From: Methylophaga sp.
Lineage (GTDB): Bacteria; Pseudomonadota; Gammaproteobacteria; Nitrosococcales; Methylophagaceae
DNA length: 57,558 bases
Assembly: GCF_009711715.1 (NCBI RefSeq)
Contig: NZ_VENF01000018.1
Span: 1 to 57,558 of the forward strand
Direction: 5' to 3'
In this document: positions 34,010-42,936 of the stretch, piece by piece
How positions within the stretch are numbered: the stretch's first letter is position 1
Layout of the letters: each line of letters starts with the position of its first letter
The notes under the pieces: model-generated
What the model was told of the DNA's origin: nothing
The model's database searches: none
The model's input: the letters and a program-made list of their open reading frames with translations, nothing else
Translations under genes and position numbers: made by a program

Positions 34010-35672
34010 ATTAACCTGTTTTAAAGCCTATGACATTCGAGGCCAGCTAGGTGAAGAGCTCAATCGTGACGTTGCCTATAGAATTGGTTATGCCTATGCA
34101 AAGCACCTCAACGCAAAAAACGTGGCTGTTGGTGGAGATATCCGTCACTCCAGCGAGACCTTGAAAAAGGCACTGGCACAAGGCCTGATGGATGCGGGTG
34201 CTGATGTCATCGATATTGGCATGGTAGGAACAGAGGAGCTTTATTTTGCTGCTTTCCACCTGGATGTCGATGGTGCCATCGAGGTCACCGCAAGTCACAA
34301 CCCCATGGACTACAACGGCATGAAACTGGTCACTAGAGGTGCAAAACCCATTAGTGGTGATAGTGGTCTGCATGCTATTCAGGAGCTGGCCGAAACCTTC
34401 TCATCACCTTATGCGGCTGTCACTTCAGGCTTGTGTCATTCCGAGTCGAGTCGAGAAATCTCATCATCAGATGCTTCCACGGAGCCTGTCCTGAGCGTAG
34501 TCGAAGGAGGCGGCATGACAGGAGAAAATGTTGGTGTGACAGTAGATAAGGAAACCGTCATTGCGAGCGTAGCGAAGCAATCCAGTCAGAAAAACCTTGC
34601 TCCCTCTCCCCTGGCGGGAGAGGGTTGGGGTGAGGGGGGTAAGTATACCCAGCAATCCATCCTCGCCCCCTACGTTGAACACCTGCTGACCTACATCGAC
34701 CTGGAAAAACTCAAGCCACTAAAACTCGTCGTCAATGCCGGAAATGGGGCCGCAGGGCATGTTATTGATGCTATTGAAGATCAGTTCAAGTCATATAAAG
34801 TACCGGTCGAGTTTATCAAAGTGCACCATGAACCTGACGGGAGCTTCCCGAATGGTATCCCCAATCCTTTGTTACCGGAAAACCGGGCCGCTACCGCGGA
34901 CGCCGTGATTGCAAACCAGGCGGATATGGGCATTGCCTGGGATGGCGATTTTGATCGCTGTTTTCTATTCGACGAAAACGGTCGTTTCATAGAAGGCTAC
35001 TACATCGTGGGCCTTCTGGCAGAAGCATTCCTGCGTAAATGTCCGGGTGAAAAAATCATCCACGATCCGAGGTTGACCTGGAATACCATCGACCAAGTTA
35101 AACAAGCTGGCGGTGTACCAATTCAGTCAAAAACCGGCCATGGCTTTATCAAAGAACGCATGCGCAAGGAAAATGCGGTTTATGGTGGTGAAATGAGTGC
35201 CCATCATTATTTCCGCGATTTTGCCTACTGCGACAGTGGGATGATCCCCTGGCTTTTGGTTGCTGAACTTATCAGCGTTTCAGGTAAGTCTTTGTCCGAA
35301 CTGGTTAATGAGCGGATGGACAAGTATCCTTGCAGTGGCGAAATTAATTATAAGGTTGAGGACGTACCCGCCACGCTTGATCGTATTGTTCAGTTTTATA
35401 CATACGAACAAGGACATGGTCATTCCGAGCGAAGTCGAGGAATCTCAACAGATGCCACCGCACCGAACGTTATTGCGAGCGAAACGAAGCAATCCAGCCA
35501 ATACCCCATTATCGACAAAACTGACGGCATTAGCCTGGAATTTGAAGACTGGCGTTTCAATTTGCGGGCATCAAATACAGAACCACTATTGAGACTCAAT
35601 GTCGAGACCCGTGCCAATTCAGAGTTGATGAGCACAAAAGTTAATGAAATAGAGAAATTAATCAAACTTTGA
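33993..35672 (+). CDS. manB: Phosphomannomutase with two in-frame repeat insertions
   Basis: The enzyme interconverts mannose-6-phosphate and mannose-1-phosphate. The ATG at 33993, behind GAGGATA, gives the normal start [20 protein letters not shown]. The active-site serine is S101 in [14 protein letters not shown], and the metal loop is D317-[14 protein letters not shown] with [10 protein letters not shown] and the phosphate loop [19 protein letters not shown] complete the family pattern. Length is 559 residues against about 455-475. The excess lies in two inserts, about residues 143-220 and 472-506, both coded by dispersed palindromic repeats with no stop or frameshift. The first falls between domains 1 and 2, the second just before the C-terminal domain. 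Function is likely but not certain. Confidence 0.92.
   Translation: MAAANKLTCFKAYDIRGQLGEELNRDVAYRIGYAYAKHLNAKNVAVGGDIRHSSETLKKALAQGLMDAGADVIDIGMVGTEELYFAAFHLDVDGAIEVTASHNPMDYNGMKLVTRGAKPISGDSGLHAIQELAETFSSPYAAVTSGLCHSESSREISSSDASTEPVLSVVEGGGMTGENVGVTVDKETVIASVAKQSSQKNLAPSPLAGEGWGEGGKYTQQSILAPYVEHLLTYIDLEKLKPLKLVVNAGNGAAGHVIDAIEDQFKSYKVPVEFIKVHHEPDGSFPNGIPNPLLPENRAATADAVIANQADMGIAWDGDFDRCFLFDENGRFIEGYYIVGLLAEAFLRKCPGEKIIHDPRLTWNTIDQVKQAGGVPIQSKTGHGFIKERMRKENAVYGGEMSAHHYFRDFAYCDSGMIPWLLVAELISVSGKSLSELVNERMDKYPCSGEINYKVEDVPATLDRIVQFYTYEQGHGHSERSRGISTDATAPNVIASETKQSSQYPIIDKTDGISLEFEDWRFNLRASNTEPLLRLNVETRANSELMSTKVNEIEKLIKL
34433..34640. repeat. Four repeat families stacked inside manB (first insertion)
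   Basis: In order: family B (TGTCATTCCGAGTCGAGTCG from 34434), a diverged family A copy (CCTGTCCTGAGCGTAGTCGA from about 34485), family C (CGTCATTGCGAGCGTAGCGA from 34557) and family E (CTCCCTCTCCCCTGGCGGGA from 34600). All are read in frame. The encoded peptides include [10 protein letters not shown] and [10 protein letters not shown]. Confidence 0.75.
35418..35498. repeat. Repeat families B and C inside manB (second insertion)
   Basis: GGTCATTCCGAGCGAAGTCG starts at 35418 (family B), and CGTTATTGCGAGCGAAACGA starts at about 35467 (family C). They encode [10 protein letters not shown] and [10 protein letters not shown], the same reading frames used in the first insertion and, for B, in rfbD. 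Confidence 0.75.
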
Positions 35673-35764
35673 AGAATTTATTTAAAACGCCTGAATAGTC
35701 CTTCGCCTTTAGGCTTCGGCTTGTAATTTTTATGTTCAGAGTCTTTAAGATTAGGTAACAGCCA

Positions 35765-37318
35765 TTGAGTTTTATTTCTTACGCACAAAACTTTGAAGAT
35801 GTCATTCTTATGCGGGTCTTTAAAGATATTGATGTCGGCTTTTATATTGATGTCGGCGCAAATGATCCTGAAGTAGATTCGGTGACAAAAGCTTTCTACG
35901 ACAAAGGGTGGCATGGCATCAACATTGAGCCCGTACAGTCGTGGTTTAAAAAGTTGGAGAAGGGTAGGCCGAAGGATATCAATCTGAACTGTGCGGTTGG
36001 TAACGAGGAGGATGAGCTGGTTTTATATGAAATTCCTGATACAGGAATTTCTACATTGGAAAAAGAAATCGCTGACCGCCACAGCCACAATGGTTATCAG
36101 ATCATTGAACACAAGGTCCAGGTTCAGACAGTAACCAATATTTGCAGAAACTATCACACACCACCTATTCACTTTCTTAAGATTGATGTAGAAGGGCATG
36201 AGAAATCAGTATTAGAAGGGATAGACTTTTCAGTCATACGGCCGTGGGTAGTTGTTGTTGAGTCAACATTACCGAACACGCAAACTGAAGTTTATCAGGA
36301 CTGGGAGCAACTGGTACTCGAGGCTGATTATCAATTCGTTTACTTTGATGGTTTAAACCGTTTTTACCTTGCCACAGAAAGACAAGAGCTCAGGCCAGCT
36401 TTTTCTACACCACCTAATGTCTTTGATGGGTTTGTGTTGTCAGGAGCGGGAAATCATAGTTTTTGCCATAAACTACAGCAGTCAATCGCTGATAAAGATG
36501 AAGAGGTGCGAGAGTTGAACACAAAAGTGTCAACTCTGGAGAAACAAAGTAGCGAGCTTAAACAAACAAATGATGAGTTAAGTTCAGTCCTTGATAAGAG
36601 CGAATCTGCATCGCAACAGGGCAATGAATATTTCAATGAGATACTGAGCCGAAATGAAGCCCTGGTTTCAGAACTTGCTGTTACTAAACAAAGCTTGGAC
36701 CGCCTTAAAACGGAACAAAATGACCTTGCTCAAAAGCTAAACGAGTCATTATCTAACGCTCACAACTGGTTTGAGAGAGCTAAACATGCTGAGAGCCAAC
36801 TAGAAAATCTGCAGTCCGAACTTAATGAGGCGCATAAATTAGCCCACCGGTGTTGGCAACACGCTACTCATCAAGACGACTACATTCAGGCATTACATCG
36901 GAGTACCAGTTGGAGAGTTACTGCGCCACTGCGTGGTTTCAAAGCAAGTGTTATCCGGCTATTAAAACTTCCATTAAAGCTTCTAAAAAACTTGATAAGG
37001 CCTTCTGTATATCTAGGACTCAAGTGGGTGCTCAACAAGCCTGAACTAAGAGACTGGTTAAGTTCCAAAGCGAAAAATTATTCGAAACTTCATCAGCACC
37101 TGCGTCAATTCGCAATAAACCGTGGCTTGGTCCCATCTCCACCCGCGGGTGTCGCAGAATCTAAAGAGTTAAGAAATACGGCGCAACAAAGTAATGAGAT
37201 TACGGCGCTATATCAGTCACAAGGTACTGAGCCTGATTTGTTAGAACTGACTCCCAGAGCCAGACAAATATATAGCCAACTAAAGACTGCAGTTGAACAA
37301 CAAAATGGAAGCCACTGA
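35765..37318 (+). CDS. FkbM-family methyltransferase with long C-terminal coiled coil
   Basis: The 517-residue product starts at a TTG (no ATG fits) and begins SFISYAQNFEDVILMRVFKD. Residues 1-230 are an FkbM-type SAM-dependent methyltransferase: YIDVGANDPEVDSVTKAFYD, HGINIEPVQSWFKKL, HFLKIDVEGHEKSVLEGIDF and PWVVVVESTLPN. Residues about 238-360 are a heptad-rich coiled coil. The block LHRSTSWRVTAPLRGFKASV near 378-400 is a segment seen after coiled coils in many polysaccharide enzymes. The remaining C-terminus is basic and may contact the membrane. Such proteins can O-methylate a terminal sugar and in some systems limit chain length; that role is inference. The stop shares its last base with the next ATG. 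Confidence 0.84.
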   Translation: MSFISYAQNFEDVILMRVFKDIDVGFYIDVGANDPEVDSVTKAFYDKGWHGINIEPVQSWFKKLEKGRPKDINLNCAVGNEEDELVLYEIPDTGISTLEKEIADRHSHNGYQIIEHKVQVQTVTNICRNYHTPPIHFLKIDVEGHEKSVLEGIDFSVIRPWVVVVESTLPNTQTEVYQDWEQLVLEADYQFVYFDGLNRFYLATERQELRPAFSTPPNVFDGFVLSGAGNHSFCHKLQQSIADKDEEVRELNTKVSTLEKQSSELKQTNDELSSVLDKSESASQQGNEYFNEILSRNEALVSELAVTKQSLDRLKTEQNDLAQKLNESLSNAHNWFERAKHAESQLENLQSELNEAHKLAHRCWQHATHQDDYIQALHRSTSWRVTAPLRGFKASVIRLLKLPLKLLKNLIRPSVYLGLKWVLNKPELRDWLSSKAKNYSKLHQHLRQFAINRGLVPSPPAGVAESKELRNTAQQSNEITALYQSQGTEPDLLELTPRARQIYSQLKTAVEQQNGSH

Positions 37319-40300
37319 TGCGTATTGTGATTGATATGCAAGGCGCACAGGCCTCGAATAAGAATCGTGGTATTGGTCGTTACTCGTTAGCTCTGGCAAA
37401 AGCGATAGTCCACAATCGAAATAACCATGAAGTGTTGTTAGCACTTAATGGTATTTTTGAAGATACGATTGAATTTATAAGAGCAGAATTTTATGGGCTT
37501 TTGCCGCAGGAAAATATTCGTGTATGGAATATGCCCGCTGGTGTCTCATATAACAAACCAAACGTGTCAAAAAGAAAGTCTGCTGAGATGGCAAGGGAGG
37601 CCTTTCTTGCTGGACTTAAGCCGGACTTGATTCATGTAACAAGTTTATTCGAAGGATTGGGTGATGATGCTGTCACGAGCATTGGTGCATTCACCAGAAA
37701 TATTCCAACGAGCGTGACTCTTTATGATCTTATCCCATACATTTATCAAAAGCCTTATCTTGAGAACAGTGTAGTCAGACCTTGGTATCTTGAAAAAATA
37801 GACCATTTACGCAGAGCTGACTTATGGCTGGCGATTTCAGAATCATCAAGGCAAGAAGGCATTGAACATCTGGCTTTATCTGATGAGTTCTCAGTGAATG
37901 TCTCTACAGATGCAGACAGTCAGTTTTCTGCTGTTGAATTGACTGATGAGCAGGGATTAATCATACGGAATAAATATCAATTAGACCGTCCCTTTGTGAT
38001 GTATACAGGCGGTATTGACCATAGAAAAAATATTGAAGGTTTAATTCGTGCCTATGCCCAGACTCCGGAAGTAATTCGTGATGCTCACCAGCTGGCTATA
38101 GTGTGTTCAATCCAGCCAGAAATGGAAAAAAGGTTGCTGGATTTGGTCTTTGAACAAGGTCTTAATAAAACCGATGTTGTATTTACTGACTATGTCCCGG
38201 AAGAAGACTTAATTCAGCTATACAACCTGTGTTCATTGTTTGTTTTTCCATCCTGGCATGAAGGCTTCGGTTTGCCGGCGTTAGAGGCAATCCGATGTGG
38301 TGCTTTGGTTATAGGAGCAAATACATCCAGCCTTCCAGAAGTTATTGGTCTGGATGAAGCGCTTTTTGATCCTCATTCAAATGACTCAATGGCACGAATG
38401 ATCGAAAAGGGGCTAACTGATACAGCTTTCCGTCAGCGACTTTCGTCACATCTAAAGCAACAGTCTGAATTGTTTTCTTGGGATGAGACTGGCAAGCGTG
38501 CTATCAAGGCGATGGAAAGCCTGTATGAAAAGGAACAGGGGGTAGCCAGCAAGGTAAATTTAACGAAGCCAAAAATGGCATATGTTTCACCACTCCCGCC
38601 GGAGAAGTCAGGAATTGCCGACTATAGTGCTGAGTTATTACCTGCGCTTGCAGAGTTTTACGACATAGATGTTATTGTCAACCAGCAAGTCGTATCCTCA
38701 GAGTGGATCAATAAAAACTGCTCCATAAGAGATGTTGATTGGTTAATCAATAACTCTGGCATGTATGACCGCGTTGTCTACCATTTGGGTAACTCCACGT
38801 TCCACGAACACATGTTCGGTCTTCTTCAGCAAATACCTGGTGTGGTTGTACTGCATGATTTTTACCTGTCAGGAATCATTGCTCATATGGATGTGCATGG
38901 CTCTGAGCCGGGACTATGGAATCGTTCACTCTACCATGGTCATGGTTATAAATCCGTTAAGGAGCGATTTGAAGCAAAGGATACCGCTGATATTGTCTGG
39001 AAATATCCATGCAGTTTAGACGTGATTCAGCAAAGTCTGGGGATGATCGCTCATTCACCAGCTTCACTTGACTTTGCAAAGCAATGGTACAGCTGCGATA
39101 CAAGTGAATGGCGAGTCATACCTCTGGTTCGTGAGCCAAATATTACGCCTGATATAACTCAGGCGAGAGAACGATTAGGATTTGCAGAGGATGACTTTCT
39201 GGTCTGTGCCTTTGGGGTGATGGGGCCAACCAAACTTAACCAAGAGTTACTGGATGCTTGGTTGATGTCGCAATTAGTTAAAGATAGGCAATGCCACCTT
39301 ATATTTGTGGGAGAGAATCATCCCGGTGATTATGGCAAGAAGCTTTTAGCTACGATAAAGAAAAACAACTTACAAAACCGAGTTCACATCGCTGGTTGGA
39401 CAAGTCCTGATACGTTCCGTGATTATCTGATCTCCGCAGATCTAGCAGTTCAATTAAGAACGCTGTCCCGCGGAGAAACCTCGGCAGCAGTGCTTGACTG
39501 TATGAATCATTCATTGGCAACAATAGTGAATGCCAATGGAAGCATGGCTTATTTGGATGATAATGCGGTCTGCAAGTTGCCTGATGAGTTTTCTGTAGAG
39601 CAACTGACACAGTCGCTGGAATATCTAAGAAACAACGATGATGAACGGCACCGGTTGGGTGTGAATGCAAGAAGACTAGTACTTACTCAGCACACACCAG
39701 AAAAATGCGCCGATAAGTACCACCAGGCAATAGAAGCTTTCTATTCAAGAACAAGTGCTCACCCACACTCACTGATTAAAGCCTTAGGCGTCAACCTGGA
39801 TAAGTCCATAACCTCATCTGAACTTGCTGAGTGGGCTGCTTATATAGCTAGAAATCATCCCGTAAAAGATAAGGCTAAACAACTATTCGTTGATGTCTCA
39901 GAGTTAGTTAAACAGGATGCTAAAAGTGGGATACAACGGGTAGTAAGAAGTATTCTGAAACATTGGTTTGAGAGTCCTCCCGAAGGTTATCGTGTTGAAC
40001 CGGTTTATGCATCCGAGCATCAGGGCTACCGTTATGCCCGACGCTTTACCTTGCAATTTTTAGGGTGTCCCGCCGAGGCGCTTCATGATGAGCCGATCGA
40101 TTACGCAACGGGTGATCTGTTTATTGGATTAGATTTACACCCTCAAGTACAAGTGTCACAACGCTCGTTTTATCAGGAGTTGAGAAGAGCGGGCGTTAAA
40201 GTCGTATTTACTGTTTATGACTTACTCTGCGTCAACATGCCTCAATTTTTTGCGCCTGGTGCGAAAGAAGGTTTTGAACGATGGCTTGAAGTTGTTGCTG

Positions 40301-41013
40301 AAAACGATGGCGCTGTCTGTATATCCAAGTCCGTTTCTGATGAGTTAGCAGATTGGTTATCGGAGCAAAAATTATCTCGATTACGGCCATTCAAAATCGA
40401 CTGGTTTCACCTCGGGGCAGATGTCAATAACTCGTTACCGACAAAAGGTTTGCCTGAGAATGCAGGACAGGTTCTATCCGAGCTTCAAGAGCGTGAAAGT
40501 TTCCTGATGGTTGGGACTATTGAGCCACGAAAAGGTCATGCTCAGGTTTTGGATGCTTTTGACTTGTTATGGTCTGAAGGAAAGCAACTGAATCTTGTAA
40601 TAGTTGGTAAACAGGGATGGATGGTCGAAGATTTGGTAAGCCGATTCCGCTCTCATCCAGAGCTTAACAAGCGCTTATACTGGTTGGACGGCATCAGTGA
40701 TGAATATCTTGAAAAAGTGTATGCGGCTAGTAACTGTTTAATAGCCGCGTCCTATGGTGAAGGTTTTGGTCTTCCTTTGATCGAAGCTGCCCAGCATAAG
40801 CTGCCTATTATCGCTCGTGAGATCCCGGTATTTCGGGAAGTCGCGGTGGAACACGCGTTTTATTTTCAGGGTTTTGATGCAAAAAGCTTAGCTGGGTCAA
40901 TCAAACAGTGGCTAGCGCTTTATCAGGAAAGACAAAATCCATTTTCTGAGGAAATGGCATGGTTGAGATGGAAAGATAGCTCTGCAGCCATGCTTCAAAA
41001 AGTAATTAATTAA
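37318..41013 (+). CDS. Three-module GT4 glycosyltransferase
   Basis: The 1231-residue protein contains three glycosyltransferase-type GT-B units in one chain. Module 1 (about 1-415) begins MRIVIDMQGAQASNKNRGIG and has GGIDHRKNIEGLIRAY and HEGFGLPALEAIRCG with the E-x7-E motif. Module 2 (about 418-815) begins KMAYVSPLPPEKSGIADYSA and has a diverged donor site (SRGETSAAVLDCMNHSLATI). Module 3 (about 855-1231) begins LFVDVSELVKQDAKSGIQRV and has VGTIEPRKGHAQVLDAF and YGEGFGLPLIEAAQHKLPII. It could add two or three sugars in sequence, probably mannose or rhamnose, since module starts of this type occur in mannosyl- and rhamnosyltransferases. It is cytoplasmic, with no signal peptide. Confidence 0.85.
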   Translation: MRIVIDMQGAQASNKNRGIGRYSLALAKAIVHNRNNHEVLLALNGIFEDTIEFIRAEFYGLLPQENIRVWNMPAGVSYNKPNVSKRKSAEMAREAFLAGLKPDLIHVTSLFEGLGDDAVTSIGAFTRNIPTSVTLYDLIPYIYQKPYLENSVVRPWYLEKIDHLRRADLWLAISESSRQEGIEHLALSDEFSVNVSTDADSQFSAVELTDEQGLIIRNKYQLDRPFVMYTGGIDHRKNIEGLIRAYAQTPEVIRDAHQLAIVCSIQPEMEKRLLDLVFEQGLNKTDVVFTDYVPEEDLIQLYNLCSLFVFPSWHEGFGLPALEAIRCGALVIGANTSSLPEVIGLDEALFDPHSNDSMARMIEKGLTDTAFRQRLSSHLKQQSELFSWDETGKRAIKAMESLYEKEQGVASKVNLTKPKMAYVSPLPPEKSGIADYSAELLPALAEFYDIDVIVNQQVVSSEWINKNCSIRDVDWLINNSGMYDRVVYHLGNSTFHEHMFGLLQQIPGVVVLHDFYLSGIIAHMDVHGSEPGLWNRSLYHGHGYKSVKERFEAKDTADIVWKYPCSLDVIQQSLGMIAHSPASLDFAKQWYSCDTSEWRVIPLVREPNITPDITQARERLGFAEDDFLVCAFGVMGPTKLNQELLDAWLMSQLVKDRQCHLIFVGENHPGDYGKKLLATIKKNNLQNRVHIAGWTSPDTFRDYLISADLAVQLRTLSRGETSAAVLDCMNHSLATIVNANGSMAYLDDNAVCKLPDEFSVEQLTQSLEYLRNNDDERHRLGVNARRLVLTQHTPEKCADKYHQAIEAFYSRTSAHPHSLIKALGVNLDKSITSSELAEWAAYIARNHPVKDKAKQLFVDVSELVKQDAKSGIQRVVRSILKHWFESPPEGYRVEPVYASEHQGYRYARRFTLQFLGCPAEALHDEPIDYATGDLFIGLDLHPQVQVSQRSFYQELRRAGVKVVFTVYDLLCVNMPQFFAPGAKEGFERWLEVVAENDGAVCISKSVSDELADWLSEQKLSRLRPFKIDWFHLGADVNNSLPTKGLPENAGQVLSELQERESFLMVGTIEPRKGHAQVLDAFDLLWSEGKQLNLVIVGKQGWMVEDLVSRFRSHPELNKRLYWLDGISDEYLEKVYAASNCLIAASYGEGFGLPLIEAAQHKLPIIAREIPVFREVAVEHAFYFQGFDAKSLAGSIKQWLALYQERQNPFSEEMAWLRWKDSSAAMLQKVIN

Positions 41014-41026
41014 GAAATGTTACGTA

Positions 41027-42922
41027 ATGATTGATGATAAAACTAAGTTAATTTTCCTACATGTGCCAAAAGCAACGGGAACTTCAGCAAAAATGTTCTT
41101 TAGAACTGTTTTTGGAGAAGATGAGGTCGTCTGGTTAGGAGAAGAGTTCTCTAGGGAAGATCTACTAAATGGTAATCCAGAATACTTCTCTCATAGAGTT
41201 GTAGGAGGGCATTTTTCATATGAGTTATCTAAAAAAATTCCCGGAGAAAAAAAACTATACATTTCAGTGGTAAGAGAGCCAATTTCCAGAGCGATTTCCC
41301 TATATCGCTTTATTGAGCGTACAGATATCCACCATTTGCATAAAGAAGCGCAATCAAAAACTATGTTGGAAATGATTGAGTCTTGTGCTTCATTCCGAGG
41401 GCAGATATCGAATCTTCAGGTTAAATATATGTCTGATCTGCCTCTGGAAAGGCAACCAGAGGCAACTTTTGAGCATGCTATTAACAATATAGAACACTCT
41501 GCATTTTATTTGGCCTCGTTGCAAAATGTTTCAGAGTTATTCCAACGTCTTGGAGAAGAACGAGTTCTGAATGTAACAGGAGTAAATTATGGAAAGCACA
41601 AGGTAGCACCTCGACCAACTGATCATGACCCTCTTTGGCAAGATAGTGAACTGATAGAAAAAATAAAAGAAATCAATAAGGAAGATGCAAAGCTTTATGA
41701 GTGGGTAAATGAAAAAGGTGTGATAGCCCCCACTATTTCACAACCCTCAAGAGGTTATTCTGAGAAGCCTAAAAAAAGTAATACACAAGAAAATAAAAAT
41801 AAAGGAAAGGTTGTTTTCCTCCATATCCCTAAAACTGGAGGGACGACTTTACACAATCTTATTTCTGAGTCTTTTCCGAAGCCTAGGATCTGCCCTGAAC
41901 GTTTTAATAACCTGATTTCACTAGACAAATCTGAGCTTGACTCCTATGGCTTCTTCTCTGGGCATTATGACTGGAGAAATGTTGAACACATACCAGGCAA
42001 TAAGAAAGTCATCACTATTCTGAGAAACCCGAGAGCTCGGATTTTGTCGCTTTATCATTTTTGGCGCTCACACACATGGCAGCATATTAACCAGCACAAT
42101 CTTGGGGGGCCAAGGCAAGCTAAAACATATGATCTGGAAAAGTTCTTGTCTTTGGATGACCCCGCTGTAGTGGCAAATATTGATAATGCATTAACGAGGA
42201 ATCTCATAGGTAGAGTTTTTGCCGGGAGTAAAAGGGAGTTTTTGTATCCAGAAGCTGAAGTTGTTGATAGGGCAATACATAACTTAGAGACACTCCATGC
42301 ACTGGGCGTACTCGAATATACGAGATTCAGTGTCGAGAAAATTTTGAGGTCCCTCGACATTGAACCTCCTTTACAAATTCCTCGTGAGCGTGACTCATCT
42401 TCTTTTGAAGGCACTCCAGCAATGGAAAAAGTCGAAAAACAGAGTGTTTCACTCGCTTCAGAAAGTATCTTATATGAACTAACTAAATATGATGATGCAA
42501 TTTATCAATATGTCCTGGATAAATATCACCCACTTATCAAGGTTGGTGACAGGTTTGAGTTTACGACAGGAAATATAGGCAGAGAGGACTTTTTTGAAGA
42601 AGGCTGGCAGATAGTCGAGGAGGATGGAGTTGTGCTTCCTTTACAAGGCGACTTGACTCTTCGTTTTGATGACGAAGTAAAGGGCATTGAGTTCGAGTTT
42701 GAATCAAGGACGCTCCCTGTAGATAGAGAAGTTGGAGAGATTTCCTGGCAGGGTAGCGATCAATCAGCAAAAATAATCAATTCAGGAAAGAGTATCCGGC
42801 TAAGTTTGCCAAATTCTACCTCTTTCACAACCAATAAGTTTGGTATTTATAAGGCCCGCCTAAATCGTCATACCAGACTCTCCGATGCCGATATTGTTCT
42901 AACTTCGCTAAAAGTTTATTAG
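41027..42922 (+). CDS. Tandem two-domain sulfotransferase with C-terminal beta domain
   Basis: The 631-residue protein repeats a sulfotransferase unit. Unit 1 (about residues 5-240) has the PAPS loop KLIFLHVPKATGTSAKMFFR and SVVREPISRAISLYRFIE. Unit 2 (about 260-500) has KVVFLHIPKTGGTTLHNLIS and TILRNPRARILSLYHFWRSH. In loop 1 the usual PKTGGT is PKATGT, in loop 2 it is PKTGGT. The last 110 residues have no sulfotransferase motifs and look beta-rich (LRFDDEVKGIEFEFESRTLP). The two units may sulfate different positions, or one may be regulatory. It needs PAPS, which CysC (50802) can provide. The DNA is AT-rich. Confidence 0.84.
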   Translation: MIDDKTKLIFLHVPKATGTSAKMFFRTVFGEDEVVWLGEEFSREDLLNGNPEYFSHRVVGGHFSYELSKKIPGEKKLYISVVREPISRAISLYRFIERTDIHHLHKEAQSKTMLEMIESCASFRGQISNLQVKYMSDLPLERQPEATFEHAINNIEHSAFYLASLQNVSELFQRLGEERVLNVTGVNYGKHKVAPRPTDHDPLWQDSELIEKIKEINKEDAKLYEWVNEKGVIAPTISQPSRGYSEKPKKSNTQENKNKGKVVFLHIPKTGGTTLHNLISESFPKPRICPERFNNLISLDKSELDSYGFFSGHYDWRNVEHIPGNKKVITILRNPRARILSLYHFWRSHTWQHINQHNLGGPRQAKTYDLEKFLSLDDPAVVANIDNALTRNLIGRVFAGSKREFLYPEAEVVDRAIHNLETLHALGVLEYTRFSVEKILRSLDIEPPLQIPRERDSSSFEGTPAMEKVEKQSVSLASESILYELTKYDDAIYQYVLDKYHPLIKVGDRFEFTTGNIGREDFFEEGWQIVEEDGVVLPLQGDLTLRFDDEVKGIEFEFESRTLPVDREVGEISWQGSDQSAKIINSGKSIRLSLPNSTSFTTNKFGIYKARLNRHTRLSDADIVLTSLKVY

Positions 42923-42936
42923 TCCAATGAGGGAGC

